Shown in pieces: positions 44,747-54,576 of a stretch of DNA of 64,000 nucleotides. The stretch is taken from the NCBI RefSeq assembly GCF_008704425.1, contig NZ_CP023696.1, positions 5,496,501 through 5,560,500 of the forward strand, in the 5' to 3' direction. Each line of letters opens with the position of its first letter. Within the stretch, counting starts at the first letter, position 1. Position numbers and translations under genes: made by a program. The DNA is from Streptomyces fradiae ATCC 10745 = DSM 40063 (GTDB lineage Bacteria > Actinomycetota > Actinomycetes > Streptomycetales > Streptomycetaceae). The notes beneath the pieces are model-generated. The model was given only the letters and a program-made list of their open reading frames with translations. It was not told where the DNA came from and did no database searches.

Positions 44747-47700
44747 ATGGCTGAACGAGCGGAGACGGATCTGCTGAGACTGCTGACCGGAGCGCTCGCC
44801 GAGGGAGGCCGGGCCCGGCCCGTCCTGCTCCTCGTCGAGGGCGCCGCCGGCACCGGCAAGAGCCGCCTGCTCTCCCGGCTGCTGTCCGCGCTGCCCGTCC
44901 CCGCCCGCACCGGCATCGACGGGATCCGTGACGGGATCGATGACGACGAGATCCGGGACGACCGGGGCCGGGACGACCGGGGCCGAGGAGGCCGGGACGA
45001 CCGGGGCCCGGGTGACCGGGGCCCGGGCCACGGGGGCCGGGGCGACGCAGTCCCGGGCGACGGAATCCGGGGCGACGGGCTCCGGTCCGACGGGATCCCC
45101 GGCGGGGAAGCCCCGGGCGCCGCGGCGATCGGGGGCACCGCCGGGGCGGAGCGGCCGGGGCACGGCCCGCTGCTGCTGGCCGTGGACGACGTCCACCGGG
45201 CCGCCCCCGCCGACATCGCCGCCCTCGGCGCGCTGCTCGCCGACCCGCCCGGCCGGTTCGCCTGCGTCCTCACCTACCGCCCCGAGGAACTGCCCGAGCC
45301 GGGGCTGGTCCTCGGCCCCGGCACCGACTTCCCGGCCGCGCTCGCGGTCGTCCGGCACACCCTCGGCCCGCTCGGCCCCGCCGCCGTCGCCGAACGGGCG
45401 GCCGCCGCGCTGGGCCTCGACGCGTGTCCCCCCGACCTGGCGGCGGCCCTGCACCGGGCCTCCGGCGGCAACGCGCAGACCGTCGCCGACCTCCTGGACG
45501 CGCTGGCCCCGCGCGCGGCCGACCGCCCGGCCCCGCGCCCCGCCGACCGCCCGGCCCCGCCCGGTACGGGCGAACGCCCCGCGTCCGCCCACGACGGGCG
45601 CCCGGCCCCGCCCGGCCCCGTCGGCCGCCATGCCCCGCCCGGCCACGGCGAGAGCCGGCCCGCGCCCGGCCCCGAGGACGTCGAGGCGGTCGGCCCACCG
45701 CCCCGGCTGACCGCCCTCACCCTGCGGCGCGCCGCCGCCGTCCCCGAGCGGTACCGCGCGGTCGTCCACGCCGCCGCCGTCCTCGACCACCCCGCGTCCG
45801 CCCGCGACCTCGCCGCCGTCGCCGGACTGGACGGCCGGGCCGGGCGCGACGCGCTGGTCGCCGCCCTGCGCGCCGCCGCCCTGCAGGAGCTCCCCGACGG
45901 CCGCTACGGCTTCGCCGTGCCGCTCGCCGCGGCCGCCGTGCGCGGCGCCGTCGCCGGCCCCGTGCGCGAGGCGCTGCACGAGCGGGCCGCCGCCCTGCTC
46001 GCCCGGCGCCAGCCCGTGCCGTGGGAGCGCCTGGCAGGCCACCGCCGGGCCTGCGGCGACCGCAGGGGCTGGCTGCGTGCCGTCGAACGGGCCGCCCAGG
46101 AGCACGCCGACCGGGGCGACGTCGAGAACGCCGTCGGCCTGCTGGAGTCCGCGCTGGCCACCGGCCCGGTCCCGCCGCACGCCCGGTCGCGGCTCGCCCT
46201 GATGCTGGCCCGCAGCGCCGTCATGGGCCTCGGCTCGCAGCCCACCAGGAAGGTGCTGGAGCATATCCTGGACGACCCGCGGCTCGCCCAGGCCGTGCGC
46301 GGGGAGATCCGGCTCGACCTCGGACTGCTCCTGTGCAACCAGTTGGGCCGCGCCCAGGAGGGCCAGGCGGAACTGGAGCGCGCCGTCGACGACCTGGCGG
46401 GCCACCCGGTGCCGCTGGCCCGCGCCATGTCGGCGCTCGCCATGCCGTACTGGCCGGGCCTGCCCCTCGCCGACAACATCGCCTGGATGGACCGGGCCCT
46501 CGCCGTCGCCACCGAGTCCGGCGACCCGGTCGTGCAGACGGCCGCCGCCGCCAACCGGGTCAGCGTCCTCCTCAACACCGGCGACCCCGGGGCGTGGCCG
46601 CTGATCGAGCGGCTGCCCCGCGACAGCGACGTCGTCGGCTGCCGCCAGCAGGCCGCCCGCGGACTGTGCAACGCCGCCGACGCCGCCGTCTGGCTCGGCC
46701 GGTACGCCGAGACCCGCGACCTCCTGGAGGAGGGCGTCGCCCTGGCGGCGCGCAGCGGAGCCGCCTACGCCGAGCGGACCGGCCGCGGCACCCTCCTGGT
46801 CCTGGACTGGGCCACCGGCAGCTGGGACGGGCTCGCCGACCGGGCCCGCGCCCTGGTGCGGGAGGCCCAGGGCATGCCGAACATCGCCTCCGACGCCCTG
46901 ACCGTCCTCGGCCTGCTGGCCCTGGCCCGCGGGGAGTGGGCCGACATCCACGAGTACCTGACCGGCCCCGGCGCCCTCGGCGTCGACCGGAGCCCCGTAC
47001 CGCTGTCCGCCGCCGCCTCCGGAGCGCTGATCCGGCTCGCCCTCGCCCGCGACGAGACCGGCCCCGCCGCCGCCGAGGCCGCCGACGCCTGGCGGCGGCT
47101 GCGGGCCAAGGGCGTGTGGGCCTGGGGCGCCGAACTCGCGCCGTGGGCCGTCGAGGCCACCGCACGCGCCGGGGCGGTGCCCGCGGCCCGCGAGATGACC
47201 GCCGAGTTCGCCGCCGGGCTGGAGGGCCGCGACGCCCCCTCCGCCGACGCCGCGCTGCTGTGGACCCGCGGCGTCCTCGCCGAGCACACCGGCGACCCCG
47301 AGGCGGCCGTACGGCACTACGAGGCCGCCTCCGCCGCGTACGCCGCGCTGCCCCACCCGTACCACGAGCTCCTCACCGCGGCGGCCGGCGCCCGCCGCGC
47401 CCTCGCCGCCGGCCGCGAGGACGCGGTCGCCGTCCTGGCCGACTGCGCCGACCGCTTCGACGCCCTGGGCGCCGCCTGGGACGCCGCGCGCACCCGCGCC
47501 GAACTGCGCGAGCACCTCCCGGCGGAGGAGCGGCGCGGCCCCGGCCGCCCCGGCTACGGGGACGTGCTCTCGCCCCGCGAGGCGGAGGTCGCCGAACTGG
47601 CGGGCGCTGGCATGACCAACCGGGACATCGCCGCCGCCCTGCACCTGTCGCCCCGCACCGTCGAGCAGCACGTGGCCAGGGCGCTGCGCAAGACCGGCGC

Positions 47701-47755
47701 CCGCTCCCGCCAGCAACTGGCCGCCGCCCTCCGCACCGGCCCCGCCGCCCGCTGA
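44747..47755 (+). CDS. LAL-type (large ATP-binding LuxR) transcriptional regulator
   Basis: This is a 1,002-residue protein. The N-terminus has a P-loop EGAAGTGKSRLL (31-42) and, after a low-complexity Asp/Arg/Gly repeat insertion (about 60-115), a Walker B LLLAVDDVHRA. A long TPR-like middle region follows. The C-terminal 65 residues are a LuxR helix-turn-helix (LSPREAEVAELAGAGMTNRD ... LSPRTVEQHVARALRKTGA). LAL regulators switch on catabolic or secondary-metabolite genes. ATG 44747 follows CGGAG by seven bases. It lies just before the minus-strand NRPS-like cluster, with only 63 bp between their 3' ends, so it may regulate that cluster or be a neighbour. Confidence 0.92.
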   Translation: MAERAETDLLRLLTGALAEGGRARPVLLLVEGAAGTGKSRLLSRLLSALPVPARTGIDGIRDGIDDDEIRDDRGRDDRGRGGRDDRGPGDRGPGHGGRGDAVPGDGIRGDGLRSDGIPGGEAPGAAAIGGTAGAERPGHGPLLLAVDDVHRAAPADIAALGALLADPPGRFACVLTYRPEELPEPGLVLGPGTDFPAALAVVRHTLGPLGPAAVAERAAAALGLDACPPDLAAALHRASGGNAQTVADLLDALAPRAADRPAPRPADRPAPPGTGERPASAHDGRPAPPGPVGRHAPPGHGESRPAPGPEDVEAVGPPPRLTALTLRRAAAVPERYRAVVHAAAVLDHPASARDLAAVAGLDGRAGRDALVAALRAAALQELPDGRYGFAVPLAAAAVRGAVAGPVREALHERAAALLARRQPVPWERLAGHRRACGDRRGWLRAVERAAQEHADRGDVENAVGLLESALATGPVPPHARSRLALMLARSAVMGLGSQPTRKVLEHILDDPRLAQAVRGEIRLDLGLLLCNQLGRAQEGQAELERAVDDLAGHPVPLARAMSALAMPYWPGLPLADNIAWMDRALAVATESGDPVVQTAAAANRVSVLLNTGDPGAWPLIERLPRDSDVVGCRQQAARGLCNAADAAVWLGRYAETRDLLEEGVALAARSGAAYAERTGRGTLLVLDWATGSWDGLADRARALVREAQGMPNIASDALTVLGLLALARGEWADIHEYLTGPGALGVDRSPVPLSAAASGALIRLALARDETGPAAAEAADAWRRLRAKGVWAWGAELAPWAVEATARAGAVPAAREMTAEFAAGLEGRDAPSADAALLWTRGVLAEHTGDPEAAVRHYEAASAAYAALPHPYHELLTAAAGARRALAAGREDAVAVLADCADRFDALGAAWDAARTRAELREHLPAEERRGPGRPGYGDVLSPREAEVAELAGAGMTNRDIAAALHLSPRTVEQHVARALRKTGARSRQQLAAALRTGPAAR

Positions 47756-47818
47756 CCCGGCGGGGCCACCGGACCTACCGGGACGGGGACCGCGGGAGGA
47801 GGCGCCGGGGCCGCGGGC

Positions 47819-49102
47819 TCACCCCGCCGGGGCGTCCCCGGCCGCCCCGCCCAGGGACCGGGTGCGCCGCCCCGAGGGGACCAGCGACCGCGCGACGGCC
47901 AGGGCCGAGGCGACGGCGCCCTCCTGGGTGTCGACCGTCGCGGCGCACTGACCGGCGAGGAACAGCAGTCCCTCCCCGCTGCGCCGCTCCACCTCCCGCC
48001 GCGCGGCGTGCGCGGCCGGTGTCGGGAGGTGGGTGCGCAGCGTCGTCCGCGCCAGCTCCCGCAGCGGCCGGGCCGCGGACGGCGGCGCCGCCGTGACGTA
48101 GTGGTCCGGCCCGTCCCCGGCCGGCCGGCGGACCGTGGTGCGGGTGCCCCGGCCCGCCACGGTGATGTTGACGGCCGCCCGGTCCGCGCGCTCCGCGGGC
48201 ATGCCGGACGGGTCGAGGTGGAGGCTGTACGCGGCCTCCCGGTAGCGGTGCCCGCGCAGCGCGGCACGCAGGCCCCCGGTGCCGGCCAGCGGCCGCAGCA
48301 GGGCCTCCGCCCGGTCGGCGGGCACGGCCAGCACCACGCAGTCCGCCGGGTACGCGTGCCCGCGCACGTCCACCACGCGGTACCGCCCCCCGTCCCGCTC
48401 GATCCGCGCCGCGCCCGCGCCCGGGTGGACGCGGGCACCGCGCAGGGACCCGGCCAGCGAGGTGGTGAGGGCGCCGAACCCGTCGCGCGGCCGTACCGCC
48501 GCGGGCGCCGGCGGGGCGCCGGGCGGGGTGGCGTAGAGCGAGCCGACGGCCCGCGCCGACAGGTCCCGCGCCTCGTCGAGCGTGCAGCCGAACAGGGAGG
48601 CGGGCAGCGCGCAGACCACGTCCGCGAGCGGTGCGCCGAACGGCAGGGGGTCGAGGGCCGCGCCCAGCGGCACGTCCCAGCCCAGGCCCTCCTCGGCCCA
48701 GGCCGCCGCCCGTTCGGTGAAGGCCCGCACGGCCGCCCGCGCCGGGGCGGAGCCGACCGCACCCGCACCCGGCCCGGCCGCGTCCTGGGCCGGGCTGAGC
48801 AGCACCTCCCGCCCGTCCGGTGCCTCCCGCACCAGCGAGCGGCCCGCCGGTACGGCCACGAGGTCGTCCGCCGCGAACCCCTGGAGCCGGAAGAGGCGGC
48901 TCCACAGGGGCGAGGCGGCGGGCACCACCTCGCGGACCCCGACGTCGGCCCAGCGCGGGCCTGCGGCTCCGGGAACGGGCCGGCTGTCGATGTTGCCGCC
49001 CAGCCGGCCGCGCTCCTCCAGGACGACGACCTCGTGGCCCTCCTCCAGCAGCCAGGCCAGCGTCAGACCGCACAGCCCGGCGCCCACGACGACGATCCGC
49101 AT
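47819..49102 (-). CDS. FAD-dependent oxidoreductase 1 (amine-oxidase fold)
   Basis: This is a 427-residue flavoprotein of the protoporphyrinogen/amine oxidase fold. The N-terminal dinucleotide motif is VVVGAGLCGLTLAWLLEEG and the C-terminal FAD-binding motif is FLAGQCAATVDTQEGAVASA. ATG 49102 follows GAAGGGGAC by about five bases. Its internal motif HLDPSGMPAERADRAAVNI parallels HRDPRHMPLDRRHWSAVNV of the next upstream gene, so the two are paralogues. It is the last gene of the minus-strand NRPS-like cluster and may oxidise the peptidyl or amine product. The substrate is unknown. Confidence 0.85.
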   Translation of the reverse strand: MRIVVVGAGLCGLTLAWLLEEGHEVVVLEERGRLGGNIDSRPVPGAAGPRWADVGVREVVPAASPLWSRLFRLQGFAADDLVAVPAGRSLVREAPDGREVLLSPAQDAAGPGAGAVGSAPARAAVRAFTERAAAWAEEGLGWDVPLGAALDPLPFGAPLADVVCALPASLFGCTLDEARDLSARAVGSLYATPPGAPPAPAAVRPRDGFGALTTSLAGSLRGARVHPGAGAARIERDGGRYRVVDVRGHAYPADCVVLAVPADRAEALLRPLAGTGGLRAALRGHRYREAAYSLHLDPSGMPAERADRAAVNITVAGRGTRTTVRRPAGDGPDHYVTAAPPSAARPLRELARTTLRTHLPTPAAHAARREVERRSGEGLLFLAGQCAATVDTQEGAVASALAVARSLVPSGRRTRSLGGAAGDAPAG

Positions 49103-49434
49103 CCCGTCCCCTTCCATGCCTGCCGTCAGATCTGTTTCCCGGCCCGCGTTCCGGCCCGTTTCCCGGTCCGTGCGGGTGGTGGGCGGGCGGGCCGGGTCCC
49201 TCGCGGACCGGTGTCCGCGACGCGCGCGGCCGGCCTGGAGGAAGGCGTCGGTGAAGAACGACAGGGGGTGGGGCACGACTCGGTCTCCTCTCGTCCGTCG
49301 TGTCTCGTCCGTCGTGCTCGTCCCGTCCGTGCGGGACGGTGGGTCGGACCCCCGGGGAAGGGCGCGGGCCCCACGCCCGCCCCGGCATGGTCACCGCCGT
49401 GAGCGGGGCGCGGGCGCCCCCGGCTCGTCCGGGC
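49103..49434. other. Spacer between the two FAD oxidoreductase genes
   Basis: This 332-bp gap contains short tandem TCGTCCGTCGTG-like repeats at about 49288-49325 and a small hairpin GTCCCG/CGGGAC at 49319-49336. No gene is seen. An in-frame extension of the downstream protein to 49276 is possible but lacks a better ribosome site. Confidence 0.5.
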
Positions 49435-50853
49435 TCAGCCGGCGGCCTCGTGCGCCCCGTCGGCGAGGAGCGCGCGCAGCCGGCGGGCGCGGGCGCAGGT
49501 GGGGTCCGTGTTCTCGACCGCCGCGAGCGCCGTGCGCACGGCCGACTCCCGGCCTCCGGCGTCGTGCAGGCAGCCGCCCGCCAGCTGGATGTGCGGGCTG
49601 ACGGGCCGGCCGCGCAACTCCCTCCGGGCGGCGACGGCCTCGGCCGTGAGCAGCGGCCGGGACAGGCGCGCACGGTGCAGGACGTGCTCCGGCTCGGCCC
49701 GGTGGGTGATGTGGCTGACGAACAGGTCCGGGCCGCCCAGCGCGCCGTACCAGAGGGTGCTCTCGCCCCAGGGGCCGTGCCCCTGGACGTTCACGGCCGA
49801 CCAGTGCCGCCGGTCGAGCGGCATGTGCCGGGGGTCGCGGTGCACGGCCACGGTGACCGTCGCGTACTGCAGTGCGCGCAGCAGCGCGACCCGGACCGCC
49901 TGGGCCGGGTCGCCCTCCAGGAGCCGGGCGGCCTCGGGGGCGCCGGTCGCGACGATGACCCGGTCGTACGCGGTGCGTGCGCCGTCCGCCGTGTGGACGG
50001 CCAGCGGCGCCGAACCGCCCGGCCCCTCCGACGTCACCCGGAGGACGGGGTGCGACAGCCGCAGGCGGCGCCCGAGGTCCCCGGCCATCCGCCCGACGAG
50101 GGCGGCGAGCCCTCCGGCGGAGCCGCCCGGCGGCGCGGCGGGATCGAGGGCGCCGCCGGGCGCGGTGGCGAGCGCCCCGCCGACCGCGGGCCGGGCCGGC
50201 ATCCCGGCGGCCGTCACCAGGCGGCAGCCCGCTCCGGCGGCCAGCCAGGGCAGGAGCACCCGCTCGTAGACGTCGTTCGGCATGCGCAGGGCCGCCGCCA
50301 GCCCCCTGACGGTCGCCTCCGGCCCCGACCCGGCGGTGTGCGGCCGGGCCGACGCCGCCAGGAACGCCCGCAGGGCCCGCCACGCCGCCCCGGCCACGGG
50401 GGTGCGGCCGCGCCGGCCGCCGAGCGGCGGGAGGGGGGTGACGAGCAGGGGCTCGGCGGACCGGGGCGACATGACGGTCAGGCTGAGGGGAACACCGCGC
50501 CGGTCCGGCTCGTCGGGCCCGTCCGTCTCGCCGGCGCCGCCCGCGTCGAGCGGGGCCGGCGGGCCGTCCGCGTCGAGCGGCACGGGGTGCGGGGCCGGGG
50601 TGCCGGGGTCGGCGCGGACGACCCCCACCCCGACGTCCACCCGGCCGGTGCCACGGCCGGAGCCGGAGCCGGAGCCGGAGTCGGAGCCGGAGCCGGCACC
50701 GGCACCGCCTCCGGCTCCCGTCGCGGGGAGGGGGAGGCCGGTTCCCACGGCGGCGCGCGGCCCGGCCTCGTACAGGGTGGTGTCGTGGGTGGGCGCCAGG
50801 AGCCAGGCGGCGGTCAGTCCGGCCGTTCCCGCGCCGATGACGGCGATGCGCAC
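49435..50853 (-). CDS. FAD-dependent oxidoreductase 2 (COG2907-like)
   Basis: This is a 472-residue FAD protein. GTG 50853 follows GAAAGGA by about six bases and opens directly with the dinucleotide-binding motif AVIGAGTAGLTAAWLL. A Gly/Ser/Asp repeat insertion lies at about 48-70 (alternating GS residues encoded by a 6-bp repeat). The motif HRDPRHMPLDRRHWSAVN is reminiscent of COG2907-type predicted NAD/FAD-binding proteins, and HIQLAGGCLHDAGGRESAV is the C-terminal FAD site. It shares the H-x-DP-x2-MP-x2-R motif with the next gene. It is placed between the NRPS gene and that paralogue on the same strand, so both probably act on the NRPS product. Confidence 0.83.
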   Translation of the reverse strand: MRIAVIGAGTAGLTAAWLLAPTHDTTLYEAGPRAAVGTGLPLPATGAGGGAGAGSGSDSGSGSGSGRGTGRVDVGVGVVRADPGTPAPHPVPLDADGPPAPLDAGGAGETDGPDEPDRRGVPLSLTVMSPRSAEPLLVTPLPPLGGRRGRTPVAGAAWRALRAFLAASARPHTAGSGPEATVRGLAAALRMPNDVYERVLLPWLAAGAGCRLVTAAGMPARPAVGGALATAPGGALDPAAPPGGSAGGLAALVGRMAGDLGRRLRLSHPVLRVTSEGPGGSAPLAVHTADGARTAYDRVIVATGAPEAARLLEGDPAQAVRVALLRALQYATVTVAVHRDPRHMPLDRRHWSAVNVQGHGPWGESTLWYGALGGPDLFVSHITHRAEPEHVLHRARLSRPLLTAEAVAARRELRGRPVSPHIQLAGGCLHDAGGRESAVRTALAAVENTDPTCARARRLRALLADGAHEAAG

Positions 50854-50983
50854 GAGCAGTCCTTTCGTCCGGCCCCGGCGGCGGCCCGGGCAGTACAGGC
50901 GATACGGGGGCAAGGCGGTACGGGTGGGGAGGCGGTACGGGCACGCATCGGCCAGGGGAGCCGGCCGGCTCCGGGCCGGGTGG

Positions 50984-53900
50984 TCAGTCCGGTGGCGGCG
51001 GCAGGTAGCCGATCTCCGCCAGGCGCCCCAGGTACAGGTCGAGGAGCGCGGCGTCCACCGGCGGGCAGGTGAGCGATCCGGCCGCGGCGGCCCGCTCGGC
51101 GTGGGTCCGGTCGACGGCGGGGAACGTGTCCGCCTCGTACGTCCGGAGCACGGGCAGGGCGCTGCCCCGCGCGGTCTCGACGAGCAGCGGGAGGTAGGGC
51201 GCCATCGGGTGCCCGGGGTCCTCCGCCGCCAGCGCGTCGACGGCCGCCACCCAGTCCTCGTAGGGGACCGTCCTGACCGGGTACCCCCGGTGCCGCAGCC
51301 GCTCCACGGCGGAGGACAGGCGCGCGGGGCGCGGGTTGGTGAGGTGGAGCACGCGGCCGTCCGGCTCCTCGCGGGTGACCACATGGCCGATGACGGCGGC
51401 CACGTGGTCGACCGGCACGAAGTCGAGGGGCAGTTCGACGCCGGGGGCCGTGCCCGTCTCCGCGAGGGTGCGCAGCAGGGCGCACATCATGGTGTCCGTG
51501 TTCCACACGCCCCGGTCCGAGGTGCCGGTGATCTCGTGCGGGCGGTGGATCGTCGTGGGCAGCCCCCGCCCGCCGGCCGCGGCCACCATCCGCTCGGCGA
51601 CCCACTTCGTCTCCGGATACCCCATGGAGAGCCGCTCCGGGTGTGCCAGGGGCGTCCTCTCCGTCACCTGGCGCTCCCCGGCGGTGCCGAACCCGGCCAG
51701 TACGCCGATGGTGGAGACGTGGTGGACCGGCTTCACGCGCACGTGCGCGGCCAGTTCGAGTACGGCTCGGGTGCCGCCGACGTTGGCGGGTGCCAGCGCC
51801 GCGTACGGATAGGCGAAGTTGACGTGCGCCCCGGCGTGCACGATGTGGTCGGCCTCCGCCGCGAGCCGGTCCCACGCCTCCTCCCCAAGGCCGAGGCGCG
51901 GCCGTGCCAGGTCGCCCGGCAGCGCGGTCACCCGGCCCGCGAGGGCGGCGGGGTCCACGCCGTGGCGGCGCATGCGCGAGGCCAGCCGGGACATGGCCTG
52001 CGCCTCGCCGCCCGCGCGCACCAGGCAGTGGACCCGCCGCACCCCGCGCCGCACCAGCTGGTCGATCAGGTGGACGCCGAGAAAGCCGGTCGCGCCGGTG
52101 AGGAAGACCGTGCGGGGGGTGCGGGGGCCGCCCGCGGCGAGGGCGCCGAGGCGCGGCAGGTCCGGCGGCGCCGCCTCGCGCGCGAAGTCGACGGCGGGCT
52201 GCGCGCCGGGGCCGGCCGTGTGCCCCTCCGCCTCCATCTCGCGTACGCGCCGGGTGAAGGACTCCAGGGTCGGGTCGTCCAGCAGCGCCCGCACCAGCTC
52301 CCGCCCGCGCTCCGGGGGCAGGCCGAACAGCCTGCGGACCGCCGCCGCCACCTGCGTCGCGCGCAGGGACGTGCCCCCGAGCGCGAAGAAGTCCGCGTCG
52401 GCGGGGACCTCGTCGACGTCCAGCGCCCGGCGCCACACGGCGGCCGTCCTCCGCTCGTCCCGGCCGGCCGGTGCGGGTCCGGAGTCCCGGCCGGCCCGCC
52501 GGTCGTCCTGCCGCTCCAGCAGGTGCAGCAGGCGCCGGCGGTCGGTCTTGCCACTCGACGTCAGCGGGAGCTCGCCGGCGACCGCCAGGCGGGCGGGCAC
52601 CATGTGGGCGGGGAGCGTGTCACGGGCGTACGCGCGCACGCGGTCCGGCAGCGCGCCCCCTTCGGCCCGCCCTGCGCGCCGCGCCTCTTCCGCCGGGCCT
52701 GCCTGCTCCGCCCGTCCTGCCTGTTCGGTCCGCTCGCCCTGTTCGGCCCGCCCTGCCCGCCCTGCCCGCCCGGCGTGTTCGGCGTGTTCGGTCTGCTCGG
52801 CGTGTCCGGCGTGTCCGGCGGGGGTGTCGGTGGTGACGACGGCGGCGAGGCGCCGGCCGGCCCCCTCGCCGATGACGCCGACGGCCGCCCCGGTCACCTC
52901 GGGGTGCTCGGTCAGGGCCGCTTCGACCTCGTCGAGTTCGACCCGGTAGCCCCGCAGTTTGACCTGCCGGTCCCGGCGCCCGTGGAACTCCAGGACGCCG
53001 TCCTCGCGCAGGCTGACCACGTCCCCGGTGCGGTAGAGGCGGCTCCCGGCGGGCCCGCCCGCGCCCGCGAACCGGTCGGGGACGAAGTGCCGTGCCGTCT
53101 TCTCGGCATCGCCCAGGTACCCGGCCGCCACACCGTCGCCGCCGAGCCACAGTTCGCCGCGCTCGCCGGGGGCAGCCGGTTCGCCGTCCGGGCCGACCAC
53201 GTGGGCGACGGTGCCGGCGACGGGCCGCCCGATGGGCACCGAGGCCGCGTCAGCCGCCAGGCGCTCGATGCGGTGCACGGTGGAGAACACCGTGTTCTCG
53301 GTGGGGCCGTAGCCGTTGAGGAACCGTCCGGGGCGCCCGTGCCGCAGGACCGCGCGGACCGCCGACGGGTTGAGGGTGTCCCCTCCGGCGACCAGGCGGC
53401 GCAGCGGCGCGAACATGCCGGGGCGGGCCCGCGCGTGCTGGTGGAACAGCCCGGCGCTCAGCCACATGGTGGTGATGCGGCGCTCCTCCAGCAGCTCGGC
53501 CAGCGCGTCGGTGCTGAGGAGGGTTCCGGTGTCGGCGAGGTGCAGGCAGGCACCGTTGAGGAGGGTCCCGAACAGCTCCCAGCACGACACGTCGAAGGTG
53601 GGGTTGGTGGTGGCGAGGACCCGATCGCCGGGGTCGGGGCGCAGTTCGGGCGTGTCCACCGCGACCCGGAGCAGCCCGCGGTGGGTGCAGACGACCCCCT
53701 TCGGCCGGCCCGTGGACCCGGAGGTGTAGATGATGTACGCGGGGTCCTCCGGGGCGCGCCGCCGGGCGTCGACCGGGGCCGGCGGCCACTCGTGCGCCAG
53801 GTCGGCGGGGGCGTGCCGCTGCCGGCCGTGCAGGAGGGCGTCCGGTACGTCCGCGCCGGCCACCACGTGCCGGACGGAGGCGTCCCCGAGGACGTGCCGG

Positions 53901-54322
53901 ACGCGGGTGGCCGGGTGGGAGGGGTCGACCGGCAGGAAGACGGCCCCGGCGTGCAGCACGCCGAGCACCGCGGCGACCGCCTCCGGCGAGCGCGGCACGA
54001 GGAGGGCGACGGCCTCCCCTTCCCGTACGCCCCGCTCGCGCAGCCGGTGCGCGGCGCGGTGGGCGCGCAGGCGCAGCTCGGCGTAGCTCCAGCGCCCGCC
54101 GTGCCAGGTCAGTGCCGGCGCGTCGGGGGTCTTGCGGGCCTGCGCCTCGAACAGTTCGGACAGGGTGGTGTCGCGGCGGCGCTCCCGGCCGCCCGCCGCC
54201 GCGTGGGGGCGGCCCAGGCCGTCGGCGTCGGCGGCCGGAGGCCGTGCGGAGGGGGCGCTGGGTGCGGGGGCCGCGGTGGGCTCGCCGGGTATCGGGGTGT
54301 GGCGGGTGTGCTCGGGGGACAT
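50984..54322 (-). CDS. Single-module NRPS: adenylation–thiolation–thioester reductase
   Basis: This is a 1,112-residue A-T-R enzyme without a condensation domain. The adenylation domain spans about 50-610, with YTSGSTGRPKGV (199-210), FDVSCWE (243-249), NGYGPTENT (336-344) and catalytic Lys592 (SSGKTD). The carrier-protein Ser652 lies in FFALGGTSLR. The reductase has the NADPH motif LTGATGFLG (741-749) and Tyr902/Lys906 (GYPETKWVAE). It should release an amino acid as aldehyde or alcohol. The pocket code read by eye against PheA is D-V-W-W-V-G-G-V-F-K, closest in pattern to valine codes. An Ala/Gly/Glu repeat insertion occupies about 502-555. ATG 54322 follows GAGGC by five bases. It is the core gene of the cluster. 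Confidence 0.9.
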   Translation of the reverse strand: MSPEHTRHTPIPGEPTAAPAPSAPSARPPAADADGLGRPHAAAGGRERRRDTTLSELFEAQARKTPDAPALTWHGGRWSYAELRLRAHRAAHRLRERGVREGEAVALLVPRSPEAVAAVLGVLHAGAVFLPVDPSHPATRVRHVLGDASVRHVVAGADVPDALLHGRQRHAPADLAHEWPPAPVDARRRAPEDPAYIIYTSGSTGRPKGVVCTHRGLLRVAVDTPELRPDPGDRVLATTNPTFDVSCWELFGTLLNGACLHLADTGTLLSTDALAELLEERRITTMWLSAGLFHQHARARPGMFAPLRRLVAGGDTLNPSAVRAVLRHGRPGRFLNGYGPTENTVFSTVHRIERLAADAASVPIGRPVAGTVAHVVGPDGEPAAPGERGELWLGGDGVAAGYLGDAEKTARHFVPDRFAGAGGPAGSRLYRTGDVVSLREDGVLEFHGRRDRQVKLRGYRVELDEVEAALTEHPEVTGAAVGVIGEGAGRRLAAVVTTDTPAGHAGHAEQTEHAEHAGRAGRAGRAEQGERTEQAGRAEQAGPAEEARRAGRAEGGALPDRVRAYARDTLPAHMVPARLAVAGELPLTSSGKTDRRRLLHLLERQDDRRAGRDSGPAPAGRDERRTAAVWRRALDVDEVPADADFFALGGTSLRATQVAAAVRRLFGLPPERGRELVRALLDDPTLESFTRRVREMEAEGHTAGPGAQPAVDFAREAAPPDLPRLGALAAGGPRTPRTVFLTGATGFLGVHLIDQLVRRGVRRVHCLVRAGGEAQAMSRLASRMRRHGVDPAALAGRVTALPGDLARPRLGLGEEAWDRLAAEADHIVHAGAHVNFAYPYAALAPANVGGTRAVLELAAHVRVKPVHHVSTIGVLAGFGTAGERQVTERTPLAHPERLSMGYPETKWVAERMVAAAGGRGLPTTIHRPHEITGTSDRGVWNTDTMMCALLRTLAETGTAPGVELPLDFVPVDHVAAVIGHVVTREEPDGRVLHLTNPRPARLSSAVERLRHRGYPVRTVPYEDWVAAVDALAAEDPGHPMAPYLPLLVETARGSALPVLRTYEADTFPAVDRTHAERAAAAGSLTCPPVDAALLDLYLGRLAEIGYLPPPPD

Positions 54323-54576
54323 CGTTGCCTCGTGTTCTCGTCGTGCGGTTCGGGCTCGGGTCGTCGGGCTTGGACCGTCGGGCCGGGGGCTTCGGACTCG
54401 GGGCGCCGGGGCGGGGAGGGGCCGGGGCGTCCGGGACCCGGCCGGGCGGTGGCGCGGGCGCCGACGTCGGTACGGGGTGCGGCGGCCGGGGCGGTGCGAG
54501 GGGTGACGGCTCCGGAGGGACGCGGCACGGGGCCGGAGCCGGAACCGGGCGCGCGGTCCCGGCTCGTGCGTCGCGG

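Noticed and set aside
44080..47755. Assigning the LAL and anti-sigma-type genes to the NRPS-like cluster
   Set aside because: Orientation and spacing do not show co-regulation; they are listed as neighbours only.
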